Source: Marinobacter sp. BW6 (GTDB lineage Bacteria; Pseudomonadota; Gammaproteobacteria; Pseudomonadales; Oleiphilaceae). Taken from it: a stretch of 64,000 bases of DNA. The DNA lies in contig NZ_VIRN01000068.1 in NCBI RefSeq assembly GCF_008107725.1, positions 124,001 through 188,000 of the forward strand. Reading direction: 5' to 3'. The first letter of the stretch is position 1. Each line of letters opens with the position of its first letter. Positions 51,723-60,577 of this stretch are shown one piece after another. The position numbers and the translations under genes were made by a program. The notes beneath the pieces were generated by a model. That model searched no databases and was not told the origin of the DNA. It saw only the letters and a program-made list of their open reading frames with translations.

Positions 51723-53170
51723 GCCAGCGTATTCCGGTCACCGAACTGCCCTCCGACTTCCGGGGCCGTGCCGAAGGGGCGCTCGCAGACGGACAGCTGC
51801 GCAACAATTTCCGCGTGGCAATGGACTCGCTGATGTCCAAGCGGGCCAATGCCTTTCCAGATGCCGATGAGCGCGAAGGCCTGAGGGAGCTGGGAAACCG
51901 AATCAAGGCTGGGGCGTTGTCCCGTCTGCCGGACCTGTTGGAACAGCTCGAGCAAAAACTGACCGAGAATGGCGTCAAGGTGCACTGGGCGGAGACAATT
52001 GAGGAAGCCAATACCCTGGTGCACGACATCATTGAGGCCCGTAAAGGCAATCAGGTGGTGAAGGGCAAGTCCATGGTCAGCGAAGAGATGGAGATGAACG
52101 ACTACCTGGCGGAGCGGGGCATTGAATGCCTGGAATCCGACATGGGTGAGTACATTGTCCAACTCGATAACGAGAAGCCCTCCCACATCATCATGCCGGC
52201 GATTCACAAGAACGCCAGGCAAGTATCAAAGCTGTTCCATGACAAGCTGGGCGAGCCGGAAACAGAAGACGTCAATCAGCTGATCCAGATTGGCCGTCGG
52301 ACCCTGCGTCAGAAATTCATGGAAGCCGATGTGGGTGTCTCTGGTGTGAACTTTGCCATCGCCGAAACCGGCACCTTATTGCTGGTTGAGAATGAGGGCA
52401 ACGGTCGCATGAGCACCACGGTTCCGCCAGTACACATTGCGGTGACGGGCATCGAAAAGGTGGTGCCCAACCTGAGAGACGTGGTGCCGCTGGTATCCTT
52501 GCTCACCCGTTCGGCCCTTGGTCAGCCGATCACCACCTATGTGAACCTGATTTCCGGCCCGCGCAAGCCAGACGAGCTGGATGGTCCGGAGGAAGTGCAC
52601 CTGGTGCTGCTGGATAATGGACGCAGTGGGGCCTTTGCCGATGCCCAGATGCGCCAGACACTCAACTGTATCCGCTGTGGCGCCTGTATGAACCACTGTC
52701 CTGTATACACGCGGGTGGGTGGCCACACGTATGGCGAGGTTTATCCCGGACCTATAGGCAAGATCATCACGCCGCACATGGCGGGTTTGGATAATGTGCC
52801 CGATCATCCCAGCGCCTCATCTCTCTGTGGCGCCTGTGGTGAGGTGTGCCCGGTCAAAATCCCGATCCCCGAATTGCTGCAGCGTTTGCGCCAGGAAAAT
52901 GTGAAGGCTCCCGAGCAGCCGCAACAGGTAAAAGGTGGCGGCGCCAAGTTCTCCCGAAGAGAGCGGTGGATCTGGCGCGGCTGGCAAATGCTCAATACCC
53001 GTCCGGTGCTGTATCGCAGTTTCCTGTGGGCGGCTACCCGCTTCCGGGCGTTGTCTCCGAAGAAGGCCGGCCCCTGGACCGAGAATCACAGTGCGCCGGT
53101 GCCCGCCCGCCGGTCCCTTCACGATCTGGCGGCCCAGCATCTCGATCAGAACGGAGGCCGGCCATCATGA
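51719..53170 (+). CDS. lldF: L-lactate oxidation complex subunit LldF (LutB-like)
   Basis: A 483-residue iron-sulfur protein. GVSGVNFAIAETGTLLLVENEGNGRM is a family hallmark. Two 4Fe-4S clusters are indicated by CIRCGACMNHCPVYTRVGGH and CGACGEVCPVKIPI. The C-terminal helical extension has WQMLNTRPVLYRSFL. It is the electron-transfer core of LldEFG. Start and stop overlap both neighbours. Confidence 0.95.
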   Translation: MSQRIPVTELPSDFRGRAEGALADGQLRNNFRVAMDSLMSKRANAFPDADEREGLRELGNRIKAGALSRLPDLLEQLEQKLTENGVKVHWAETIEEANTLVHDIIEARKGNQVVKGKSMVSEEMEMNDYLAERGIECLESDMGEYIVQLDNEKPSHIIMPAIHKNARQVSKLFHDKLGEPETEDVNQLIQIGRRTLRQKFMEADVGVSGVNFAIAETGTLLLVENEGNGRMSTTVPPVHIAVTGIEKVVPNLRDVVPLVSLLTRSALGQPITTYVNLISGPRKPDELDGPEEVHLVLLDNGRSGAFADAQMRQTLNCIRCGACMNHCPVYTRVGGHTYGEVYPGPIGKIITPHMAGLDNVPDHPSASSLCGACGEVCPVKIPIPELLQRLRQENVKAPEQPQQVKGGGAKFSRRERWIWRGWQMLNTRPVLYRSFLWAATRFRALSPKKAGPWTENHSAPVPARRSLHDLAAQHLDQNGGRPS

Positions 53171-53838
53171 GCGCCCGCGCGAACATCCTTGGCAAATTGA
53201 GAAACAGCCTCGCCGGCACGACGCCCCGCCCCGACGAGTTTGATGAGCGGCTGGTTACGGCCCCCTGGCGGTACGCGCCGGAAGACCGGATCGACCGGTT
53301 GCGTAGCCTGATGGAAGCGGTCCACACTGAAGTGCATCCGTGCCGGTCTGACAACTGGCCGGAATTGGTGGCCGAACTTCTGAACAAACGCAACCTCACC
53401 AACCTGTTGTGCGCCCCGTCGAAAGAACATGGCCGAGCGCTGCAGGCTTACTTCGAGGCCACGGAGCAGAAGGTCGAGTTATTGGCCTACGATCAGCCGG
53501 TGGAAGCCTGGAAAGAAGAACTGTTCTGGAACGTGGAGGCCAGCCTGACCGGCACCCTTGGCGGTATTGCCGCCACCGGCACGCTCGTGCTCTGGCCGGA
53601 CCGCAATGAACCGCGGCTGATGAGCCTGGTGCCGCCGGTACATATTGCCCTGCTCAAGGCCAGCGAGATTCACGACAATCTGTATGACATGATGGTGGCT
53701 CAGGACTGGGCGGCCGGGCTGCCCACAAATGTTCTGCTGGTGTCTGGCCCGTCCAAGACCGCGGACATCGAACAGGTGCTGGCCTATGGCGCCCACGGCC
53801 CCCGTGAGCTCATTGTGCTGGTTCTGGAGGACGCATGA
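53167..53838 (+). CDS. lldG: L-lactate oxidation complex subunit LldG (LutC-like)
   Basis: A 223-residue LUD-domain protein: FWNVEASLTGTLGGIAATGTLVLWPDRNEPRLMSLVPPVHIALLK and LVSGPSKTADIEQVLAYGAHGPRE are the signature of LutC/LldG. The start is the ATG at 53167 overlapping the lldF stop; a long in-frame extension upstream lies inside lldF and is not real. Its stop overlaps the dld start. Confidence 0.95.
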   Translation: MSARANILGKLRNSLAGTTPRPDEFDERLVTAPWRYAPEDRIDRLRSLMEAVHTEVHPCRSDNWPELVAELLNKRNLTNLLCAPSKEHGRALQAYFEATEQKVELLAYDQPVEAWKEELFWNVEASLTGTLGGIAATGTLVLWPDRNEPRLMSLVPPVHIALLKASEIHDNLYDMMVAQDWAAGLPTNVLLVSGPSKTADIEQVLAYGAHGPRELIVLVLEDA

Positions 53839-56651
53839 CTTTTACCCCGGAAGTGTTGGCCGATATCCGGCAACGGATTCCCGAAAACCGGGTCTTTAAC
53901 GATCCGGTGTCCACCCTTGCGTTCGGAACCGACGCCAGTTTCTACCGCCTGATCCCAAAGGTAGTGGTGCGGGTTCAGGATGAAGCAGAGGTTGTCGATC
54001 TGCTGGCCATCGCCCGCCGCCACAAGGTGCCGGTGACCTTCCGGGCCGCCGGTACCAGCCTTTCCGGACAGGCGATCAGTGATTCGATCCTGATTGTTCT
54101 GGGCGATCAGTGGAACGGCCACGACATCCGGGAAGAAGGCCGCCAGATTCGTCTGCAACCGGGTGTGATCGGCGCTCAGGCGAATGCCTGGTTAGCACCC
54201 AAGGGCTTCAAGATCGGACCGGATCCGGCGTCCATCAACGCCTGCAAGATTGGCGGCATTGTTGCGAACAATGCCAGCGGCATGTGCTGCGGTACTGCCC
54301 AGAACAGCTACCACACCCTGGCCGGCATGCGTCTGGTGCTGGCGGACGGCGCGGTGTTGGACACCGAGGACCCGGCGAGCGTCTCGGCGTTTCGTAACAG
54401 CCACGGTGATTTGTTGGCGGCCCTGAAAAAGCTGGCCATCAATACCCGGGAGAATCCGGAGCTGGCGGAGCGGATTCGCCACAAATACCGCCTGAAAAAC
54501 ACCACCGGCCTGTCCCTGAACGCTCTGGTGGATTTTACTTGTCCTATCGAGATTCTCACGCACCTGATGGTGGGCTCCGAAGGCACCCTGGGTTTCGTCA
54601 GCGCGGTAACCTATAACACCGTGCCCGAGTATCCGGACAAAGCCACTGCCCTGCTGGTGTTCCGGGATGCGGAGAGCTGCTGCCGTGCAGCGTCGGTGCT
54701 GCGCTCTCAGCCTGTGGCGGCGGTGGAACTGCTGGACCGCCGCAGCCTTCGCTCGGTTCAGGACAAGCCGGGCTTGCCGGCCTGGATTCATGATTTATCG
54801 GAAAACGCCTGTGCGCTGCTGGTGGAGACCCGGGCCTCGTCATCGGAGATTCTGGATGAACAGCTGGTCCGAATTCGGCAGGCCCTAGCCGGGTTCCCAT
54901 TGGAACAGCAAGTGGGCTTCACCCGCGATGCGAAAGTTTCCGACCAGCTCTGGGCCATTCGTAAGGGCACTTTTCCGGCCGTGGGGGCTGTTCGTCCGAA
55001 TGGCACCACCGTGATTATTGAGGATGTGACCTTCCCCATTGACCAGCTGTCTGAGGGGGTCACCCGCCTTCAGGCGCTGTTCGTGAAGCATGGCTATGAC
55101 GATGCAATCATCTTCGGACATGCCCTGGAAGGCAATCTGCATTTCGTGTTTCCCCAGGGATTTGACGATCCTTCGGAAGTCGCCCGTTATGAAGCCTTCA
55201 TGCAGGATGTGGCGCAGCTGGTGGCGGTGGAGTTCGGAGGTTCGCTGAAAGCCGAACATGGCACTGGTCGCAATATGGCCCCGTTCGTGGAGCTGGAATG
55301 GGGGCATGATGCCTGGCAGCTGATGTGGCAGATCAAGCGGCTGTTGGACCCGGAGAACCTGCTCAATCCGGACGTGGTGCTCTCGGAAGATCCACAGATC
55401 CATCTCAAGAACCTGAAGCCAATGCCCGAGGCCGATCCACTCGTGGACAAGTGCATCGAATGTGGCTTCTGCGAGCCGGTGTGCCCCTCGGAAGGGCTTA
55501 CTCTGTCGCCGCGTCAGCGCATCGTAATCTGGCGGGACATCCAGGCCCGCCGCCGTGCCGGTGAAGACACTGCCGAACTGGAAAAGGCGTATCAGTACCA
55601 TGGCCTGGATACCTGTGCCGCGACCGGTCTCTGTGCCCAACGATGTCCGGTGGGTATCAATACCGGCGATCTGGTACGCAAGCTGCGCAGCGAAAAGGCC
55701 ACCGGCCAGTCCGTGGCCAATCAGCTGGCGAAGCATTTTGCCGGCGCTTTGAAAGCGACCCGTTTTGTGCTGGCCAGCGCCTCCGCGGCTGAGAGACTGC
55801 TGGGCGCGCCACTGCTGACCCGTCTCAGTGGCGGCGTTCGCAAGGTGTCTGGTGGTCGGGTCGCCCAGTGGGATCCGAGCCTGCCCCAGCCGGTGCGTTT
55901 TGTTTCACCCGCTGCGCAGGATCCGTCCGATGGCCGGCCACGGGTGGTTTATCTGGCGGCCTGTGTGTCCCGGACCATGGGCCCGGCCCGCGGGGACAAG
56001 CAACAGGAGCCGTTGATTGAGGTAACTCGACGACTGCTGGAGAAGGGCGGTTACCAGGTGGTCTACCCGGAGGGACTGGACAGCCTGTGTTGTGGTCAGC
56101 CGTTTGCCTCCAAGGGCTACCCGGACCAGGCGGCGACCAAAAAAGATGAGCTGATTTCGGCGCTGTTGCGGGCCAGTCGCAATGGTTTGGATCCGGTCTA
56201 TTGCGACACCAGTCCCTGCACGCTGCAGATTCGGGAGGCCGCCGAAGAAGCCGGGCTAACACTATTTGATCCGGTCCGGTTCATTCGTGATCATCTTTAC
56301 GAGCGCCTGGATTTCGAGCCGGAGCGGACCCCGCTGGCGGTGCACGTTACCTGCAGCACCCAGCATCTGGGGGAGTCGCAGGGATTGATCGATATCGCCA
56401 GGCGGTGCAGCACCCAGGTGGTGGTGCCAGAGGGTATTCACTGCTGCGGCTTTGCCGGCGACAAAGGCTTCAATGTGCCGGAGCTGAACGCCCATTCTCT
56501 GAAAACGCTGGCAGAGCAGACGGCCGGCTGTGAGGAAGGTATATCCACCAGCCGTACCTGCGAGATCGGACTCAGCCGGCATAGCGGTATCGACTACCAC
56601 GGCCTGGTGAATCTGGTGGATCGGGTCACCAGGCCGAAGGCTATCGCCTAG
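53835..56651 (+). CDS. dld: FAD/Fe-S D-lactate dehydrogenase (Dld-II type)
   Basis: A 938-residue D-2-hydroxyacid dehydrogenase. The N-terminal FAD domain has VTFRAAGTSLSGQAI, QPGVIGAQANAWL and GGIVANNASGMCCG. A GlcD-type cap follows, then 4Fe-4S motifs CIECGFCEPVCPSEG and CAATGLCAQRCPVG at about 535-610, and two CCG half-domains (SLCCGQPFAS and HCCGFAGDKGF). The order matches Shewanella Dld-II and Pseudomonas PA4772 by memory. It is the last gene of the operon and should feed quinone. No lactate permease is in the operon. Confidence 0.93.
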   Translation: MTFTPEVLADIRQRIPENRVFNDPVSTLAFGTDASFYRLIPKVVVRVQDEAEVVDLLAIARRHKVPVTFRAAGTSLSGQAISDSILIVLGDQWNGHDIREEGRQIRLQPGVIGAQANAWLAPKGFKIGPDPASINACKIGGIVANNASGMCCGTAQNSYHTLAGMRLVLADGAVLDTEDPASVSAFRNSHGDLLAALKKLAINTRENPELAERIRHKYRLKNTTGLSLNALVDFTCPIEILTHLMVGSEGTLGFVSAVTYNTVPEYPDKATALLVFRDAESCCRAASVLRSQPVAAVELLDRRSLRSVQDKPGLPAWIHDLSENACALLVETRASSSEILDEQLVRIRQALAGFPLEQQVGFTRDAKVSDQLWAIRKGTFPAVGAVRPNGTTVIIEDVTFPIDQLSEGVTRLQALFVKHGYDDAIIFGHALEGNLHFVFPQGFDDPSEVARYEAFMQDVAQLVAVEFGGSLKAEHGTGRNMAPFVELEWGHDAWQLMWQIKRLLDPENLLNPDVVLSEDPQIHLKNLKPMPEADPLVDKCIECGFCEPVCPSEGLTLSPRQRIVIWRDIQARRRAGEDTAELEKAYQYHGLDTCAATGLCAQRCPVGINTGDLVRKLRSEKATGQSVANQLAKHFAGALKATRFVLASASAAERLLGAPLLTRLSGGVRKVSGGRVAQWDPSLPQPVRFVSPAAQDPSDGRPRVVYLAACVSRTMGPARGDKQQEPLIEVTRRLLEKGGYQVVYPEGLDSLCCGQPFASKGYPDQAATKKDELISALLRASRNGLDPVYCDTSPCTLQIREAAEEAGLTLFDPVRFIRDHLYERLDFEPERTPLAVHVTCSTQHLGESQGLIDIARRCSTQVVVPEGIHCCGFAGDKGFNVPELNAHSLKTLAEQTAGCEEGISTSRTCEIGLSRHSGIDYHGLVNLVDRVTRPKAIA

Positions 56652-56666
56652 TGCCCCGGCCGGCGG

Positions 56667-57404
56667 TCACTTCATCTCGAAGCCGCATTTGCGCAGGAAG
56701 TCGCGCATGTGCGGTCGCAGCTTTGAGGTGAACAACGGTTTTAGCTGATCGGACCAGGTGGTGTCCTTGGTGCCTCCAGTCCGTTCCCGGTAGTACTCGT
56801 TCATGGTGCGGTCGAAGCCGGCAACCAGCTCCTCGTCGCGGGCATCGGAGTAGTAGTCCTCCCTGAGAATGGCCTCCACCGGCAGCCGGGGCTTCACTTC
56901 CGGATTCTGGTCCGGGTAGCCCAGGCACATACCGAATACCGGGTAGACATGCTCCGGCAGCCTGAGAATCTCGCTGATTTCCGCCGGGTTGTTGCGTATG
57001 CCACCGATATAACATAGCCCAAGCCCCTCGGATTCTGCCGCAATGGCCACGTTCTGGGCCATCAGGCTGGTGTCGATGGTGGCTACCAGTAACTGTTCCG
57101 TCATTCCTCGCACGACTTGGGCCCCGGCTCGCCCCGCGGCATCGGTTGAGCGCCGCATGTCGGCACAGAACACCAGGAAGTCCGAGCAGTCGGCAATGTA
57201 GCTCTGGCCACCGGCCAGCTCCGCGATTTTCTGTCGGTTGTCCGGATCGACCACATGAATGATCGAGTAAGCTTGCACGTGGTTCGAGGTGGCAGCGCAC
57301 TGGCCGGCCCGAATCAGCTCCCTGAGCAAGTCGTGAGGAATTTGTTCACCGGTGAACTTGCGGATGGAGCGGTGGGATTTCAGAACTTCTATGGTTGGAT
57401 TCAT
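56667..57404 (-). CDS. NfsA-type nitroreductase / NADPH flavin oxidoreductase
   Basis: A 245-residue FMN nitroreductase of the NfsA/FRP group. LKSHRSIRKFTGEQIP opens it with the FMN-binding Arg. AGQCAATSNHVQAYS, DTSLMAQNVAIAAESEGLGLCYIGGIRNNP and PVFGMCLGYPDQNPEVKPRLP are typical. The N-terminal start is best at 57404; an ATG seven codons upstream is possible. It is convergent with dld, and divergent from the diguanylate cyclase. Confidence 0.9.
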   Translation of the reverse strand: MNPTIEVLKSHRSIRKFTGEQIPHDLLRELIRAGQCAATSNHVQAYSIIHVVDPDNRQKIAELAGGQSYIADCSDFLVFCADMRRSTDAAGRAGAQVVRGMTEQLLVATIDTSLMAQNVAIAAESEGLGLCYIGGIRNNPAEISEILRLPEHVYPVFGMCLGYPDQNPEVKPRLPVEAILREDYYSDARDEELVAGFDRTMNEYYRERTGGTKDTTWSDQLKPLFTSKLRPHMRDFLRKCGFEMK

Positions 57405-57545
57405 GGGGTCTCGCAGTGAGTTCATGGATGTCGCACCAAAGCGTGACAATTATCATACCAAACGATACACAGCTAGGGCGCAGTCGCAGAAGTTAAGCTG
57501 GTACGCTGAAAAATACACTTGTGAATCATGGAAAGCCCTGCCTTT

Positions 57546-58736
57546 ATGGACCTGAACATGCACCTGCCAACGCTGCTGGTCACTTCGGTTATGGTTAACA
57601 TCCTGATCGGGGGCATGCTCTGGGCGATTTACCATCTTCGACAGCGCGAACAGTGTTTCCTGCTTTGGGCACTAGCATGCCTGACATTTGTGATGGGGAC
57701 AGGTCTGGCAGTAGCCCGTGAGCTGGCAGAGGTCCCGGGGGCCATGGTATTTACCGCCCATCTGGTGCTCGGCCTTTCCCCTTTGTTGCTGCTCGCCGGG
57801 ATACACGCACTGGCGGGATTGCCAGTGGCAGGTACCAGGCGATCGGCCAGGATTCTGTATGGAGCCTCTCTGCTTTATTTGCTTGGCCTGGCTGTTGGTA
57901 CCGGGTGGGATCCGATCATCGCACGATTCCTGACTGCGTTATTTTCGGCACTGGTCTTCAGCCTGGCGATTTATCGTTTGGGCTCGCTTGAACGCAAACC
58001 CCGACTGCCATCAAGAATTCTGCAAACCCTCTTTGCTGTTCACGGAATCCTGATGATGACCCAGGTGCTGATAATCGCCTTATCCGTGAGCGGCGGTTCC
58101 GATCTCGATCTTCCCGGGTTGTTGAAACTGATCCTGATTAACCACTTGCTACTGGTGAATGCCACCGCCATGGCGTTGCCATTACTGGTGTTTACCCGAA
58201 CCGAGCAGAATCTGCTTGCCCTTGCGGAGCGCGATGACCTCACTCAGTTGTTTAACCGTCGCACGTTTTACCGGGAGGGTGAGCGGGCTCTTGAGAAGGC
58301 CAGGGAAGAGGGAAGCCTTCTTACTGTCCTGATGATCGACCTGGATCATTTCAAACAGATTAACGACCGCCACGGCCATGCCGTCGGTGATGAGGTTCTC
58401 GGGATCGTAGCGAGTCTGATGACGGCTGAGCTAAGGGATGAAGACATCATCGGGCGTGTTGGCGGTGAGGAATTTGCCGCCGTACTGCGTAACAACAACC
58501 GTGAAGCTGTTGAAGCGGTAACTGGTCGTTTGCTGAATTCCATCGTTGAGGGTGGTCGCAATATCAATGACCTGCCTTTGCATCTTTCTGCCAGTATCGG
58601 GGGTGTGACCCTCGCCCCGGACCTCGGCAGCTTCAAGGACATCATGGTGGCGGCGGATAAGGCACTCTACCAGGCCAAACGTAATGGCCGGAACCGAGCC
58701 GAGTTCGTTCCCGCTTCAGCGTCCTCGGAACTCTGA
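57546..58736 (+). CDS. Membrane diguanylate cyclase
   Basis: A roughly 396-residue protein with six or seven helices in the first 210 residues, including LLVTSVMVNILIGGMLWAIY and LVLGLSPLLLLAGIHALAGL, then a GGDEF domain. The active site is RVGGEEFAAVLR, with FNRRTFYREGE and MIDLDHFKQINDRHGHAVGD. The RxxD inhibitory-site motif is not obvious before the GGEEF. I chose 57546 because GGAAAG sits about ten bases upstream; 57528 is an alternative. It overlaps the convergent crotonase gene by 21 bases. Confidence 0.92.
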   Translation: MDLNMHLPTLLVTSVMVNILIGGMLWAIYHLRQREQCFLLWALACLTFVMGTGLAVARELAEVPGAMVFTAHLVLGLSPLLLLAGIHALAGLPVAGTRRSARILYGASLLYLLGLAVGTGWDPIIARFLTALFSALVFSLAIYRLGSLERKPRLPSRILQTLFAVHGILMMTQVLIIALSVSGGSDLDLPGLLKLILINHLLLVNATAMALPLLVFTRTEQNLLALAERDDLTQLFNRRTFYREGERALEKAREEGSLLTVLMIDLDHFKQINDRHGHAVGDEVLGIVASLMTAELRDEDIIGRVGGEEFAAVLRNNNREAVEAVTGRLLNSIVEGGRNINDLPLHLSASIGGVTLAPDLGSFKDIMVAADKALYQAKRNGRNRAEFVPASASSEL

Positions 58737-59510
58737 CGGACGTTTAGCCAAAAACGCTGATACCCCTTCCGCAAAGTCCTCTGTGCGAGTCATTTCAAGA
58801 AACGCCGCGCGCTCTGCTTCCAGATGGTCGGCCAGTTGGTTTCCGTTGGCCCGATCAATCAGTTGGCGATAGGCGCCATAGGCGCGGGTTGGGCCCTTGG
58901 CGATTTTTTCGATGATGCGGTTTAGCAGGCTCTCGTAATCGCTGTCCGTGGCGACAACGTTGACGATGCCCCAGTCCCTGGCTTCCGCGGCACTGAGAGT
59001 GCGCCCCAACAGCATCAATTCTGCTGCCCGGCCAGCGCCGAGTTTGTGCGCCAGGGCCCAACTGCCGCCACAATCCGGAACCGCGCCAATACCGTTGTAG
59101 GCGACCAGGAATTTGCTGTCGTCATGGGCGACCACCAGGTCGGCCATCAGTGTGAGGCTCAGTCCTGCGCCGGCGGCTACGCCCCTGACCGCGGCGATCA
59201 CCGGGGCATTTATGCTGCGCAGGAGCAGTATGGCGGGATTGACGGCGTCCAGTATCGCGCTGATGGCTGCCCCTGCCTGCTCGGACGTGCCGGCCATGCT
59301 GGATACGTCACCACCTGCCATGAAGGCTCGCCCCGCGCCTGTCAGGACGATACAACGAACGCCGGAAAGATCATTGATTTCCTGAACTGCCGCGAGGAAT
59401 GCTTCTGCCAGGGGTACATTGATGGCGTTCAGGGCCTCAGGGCGATTGAAGGTTACTCTGGCTACCCCTGTTTCGGTATCAAATGCGGTGGTTACCAGTG
59501 TGTCTGTCAT
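58716..59510 (-). CDS. PaaG-like enoyl-CoA isomerase (crotonase family)
   Basis: A 264-residue crotonase. VTFNRPEALNAINVPLAEAF and GRAFMAGGDVSSMAG are the usual N-terminal features. RGVAAGAGLSLTLMADLVVA lacks the Glu of classical hydratases. NGIGAVPDCGGSWALAHKLG has the Asp of PaaG (1,2-epoxyphenylacetyl-CoA isomerase) and other isomerases. It is therefore more likely an isomerase of an aromatic or unsaturated acyl-CoA. GGAGG is ten bases upstream of the ATG. No other paa genes are near. Confidence 0.87.
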   Translation of the reverse strand: MTDTLVTTAFDTETGVARVTFNRPEALNAINVPLAEAFLAAVQEINDLSGVRCIVLTGAGRAFMAGGDVSSMAGTSEQAGAAISAILDAVNPAILLLRSINAPVIAAVRGVAAGAGLSLTLMADLVVAHDDSKFLVAYNGIGAVPDCGGSWALAHKLGAGRAAELMLLGRTLSAAEARDWGIVNVVATDSDYESLLNRIIEKIAKGPTRAYGAYRQLIDRANGNQLADHLEAERAAFLEMTRTEDFAEGVSAFLAKRPSEFRGR

Positions 59511-59532
59511 GGTGAATTGCCCTCCCGATACG

Positions 59533-59557
59533 GCAGGTCTGAAGATCAGAAACCTGC
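59533..59557. promoter_or_regulatory. Bulged inverted repeat between crotonase and liv operon
   Basis: GCAGGT plus CTGA pairs with TCAG plus ACCTGC through a two-base bulge and a three-base loop, 23 bases upstream of the crotonase start and within the 251-base divergent gap. It may be an operator or a 5' leader structure. The rest of the gap has an A-rich run near 59662-59675 and a short CGGGG/CCCCG hairpin near 59641, otherwise nothing I recognise. Confidence 0.4.
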
Positions 59558-59761
59558 GTACAGATTGTTGTTGTCTGTTCGGGTAACAGGATAGAGCGGT
59601 TTGCCTAATGTTGCCTGAATGGACTACTTTAAATCTGGATCGGGGCTAACCCCGACCACAAGAAAAAACAAAAATTACAATCATCTTCGGGCGTGAGATG
59701 GGTATCTGCAGGGCGTGTTCACGTGCTTGTTTACCCGGCGCCAGGGGTGCCGGGAGGTAGT

Positions 59762-60577
59762 GTGAGCATCCTTGAAATCAGCAACCTTTCTCTGTCGTTT
59801 GGTGGTGTGAAAGCGCTGCAGGACGTCAGTTTCCGGGTGCCTGAGAACACCGTAACCACGATTATCGGACCGAACGGCGCCGGCAAGACCTCGCTCTTCA
59901 ACTGCATCTCCGGTTTTTACAAGCCTCAGCAGGGCACCATCCGGTATCAGGGGGAGGCCCTTGCGGGCAATATCAAGCCGCCGAAGCGTGCCGCACTTGG
60001 CCTGGCCCGAACCTTCCAGAATATTGCCCTGTTCCGGGGTATGACCGTCCTCGATAACATCAAGCTGGGCGCTCATGTGCACATGAAGAGCGGTCTGCTC
60101 AGTGCCCTGGCCTATTTCGGCCCGGCCCGGCGTGAGGAAATGGCCGTCCGCAAAGAGGTGGAAGAGCGGATTATCGATTTCCTGGAAATAGACCACATCC
60201 GCCGGCAGCCGGTGGCGAGCCTGTCCTACGGACTGCAAAAACGGGTTGAACTGGCCCGCGCGCTCGCCATGCAGCCAAAAGTGTTGATGCTGGATGAGCC
60301 GGTGGCGGGTATGAATCGGGAAGAAAAGGAGGATATGGCCCGGTTTATTCTCGACATTCGGGAAGAGTGGGGCGTCACCGTGCTGATGGTGGAACACGAT
60401 ATGGGCATGGTGATGGATATTTCAGACCACATTGCCGTTCTGAACTTTGGCCAGGTGATCACCGAGGGATTGCCATCGGACGTTCAGAATAACCCCGAGG
60501 TCATCAAGGCGTACCTTGGCAACAGCGATATCGAGAGCCTGCGCAAGAAACTCAATGCCGAGGGGGAGGCCGCCTGA
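59762..60577 (+). CDS. livG: Branched-chain-type ABC transporter ATP-binding subunit (LivG)
   Basis: A 271-residue LivG ATPase. Walker A GPNGAGKTSLFN, Q-loop ARTFQNIALFRGMTVLDNI, signature ASLSYGLQKRVELARALA and Walker B VLMLDEPVAGMN are intact. The GTG start follows GGGAGGT by five bases. A reading from 59693 would add 23 unlikely residues. It leads livGHM-SBP-livF. Its stop shares bases with the livH start (TGATGG). Confidence 0.92.
   Translation: MSILEISNLSLSFGGVKALQDVSFRVPENTVTTIIGPNGAGKTSLFNCISGFYKPQQGTIRYQGEALAGNIKPPKRAALGLARTFQNIALFRGMTVLDNIKLGAHVHMKSGLLSALAYFGPARREEMAVRKEVEERIIDFLEIDHIRRQPVASLSYGLQKRVELARALAMQPKVLMLDEPVAGMNREEKEDMARFILDIREEWGVTVLMVEHDMGMVMDISDHIAVLNFGQVITEGLPSDVQNNPEVIKAYLGNSDIESLRKKLNAEGEAA

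Noticed and set aside
59641..59680. Hairpin plus A-run upstream of livG as a terminator
   Set aside because: The run after the stem is A on the plus strand, and on the minus strand the T-run lies before the stem, so it is not an intrinsic terminator in either direction.
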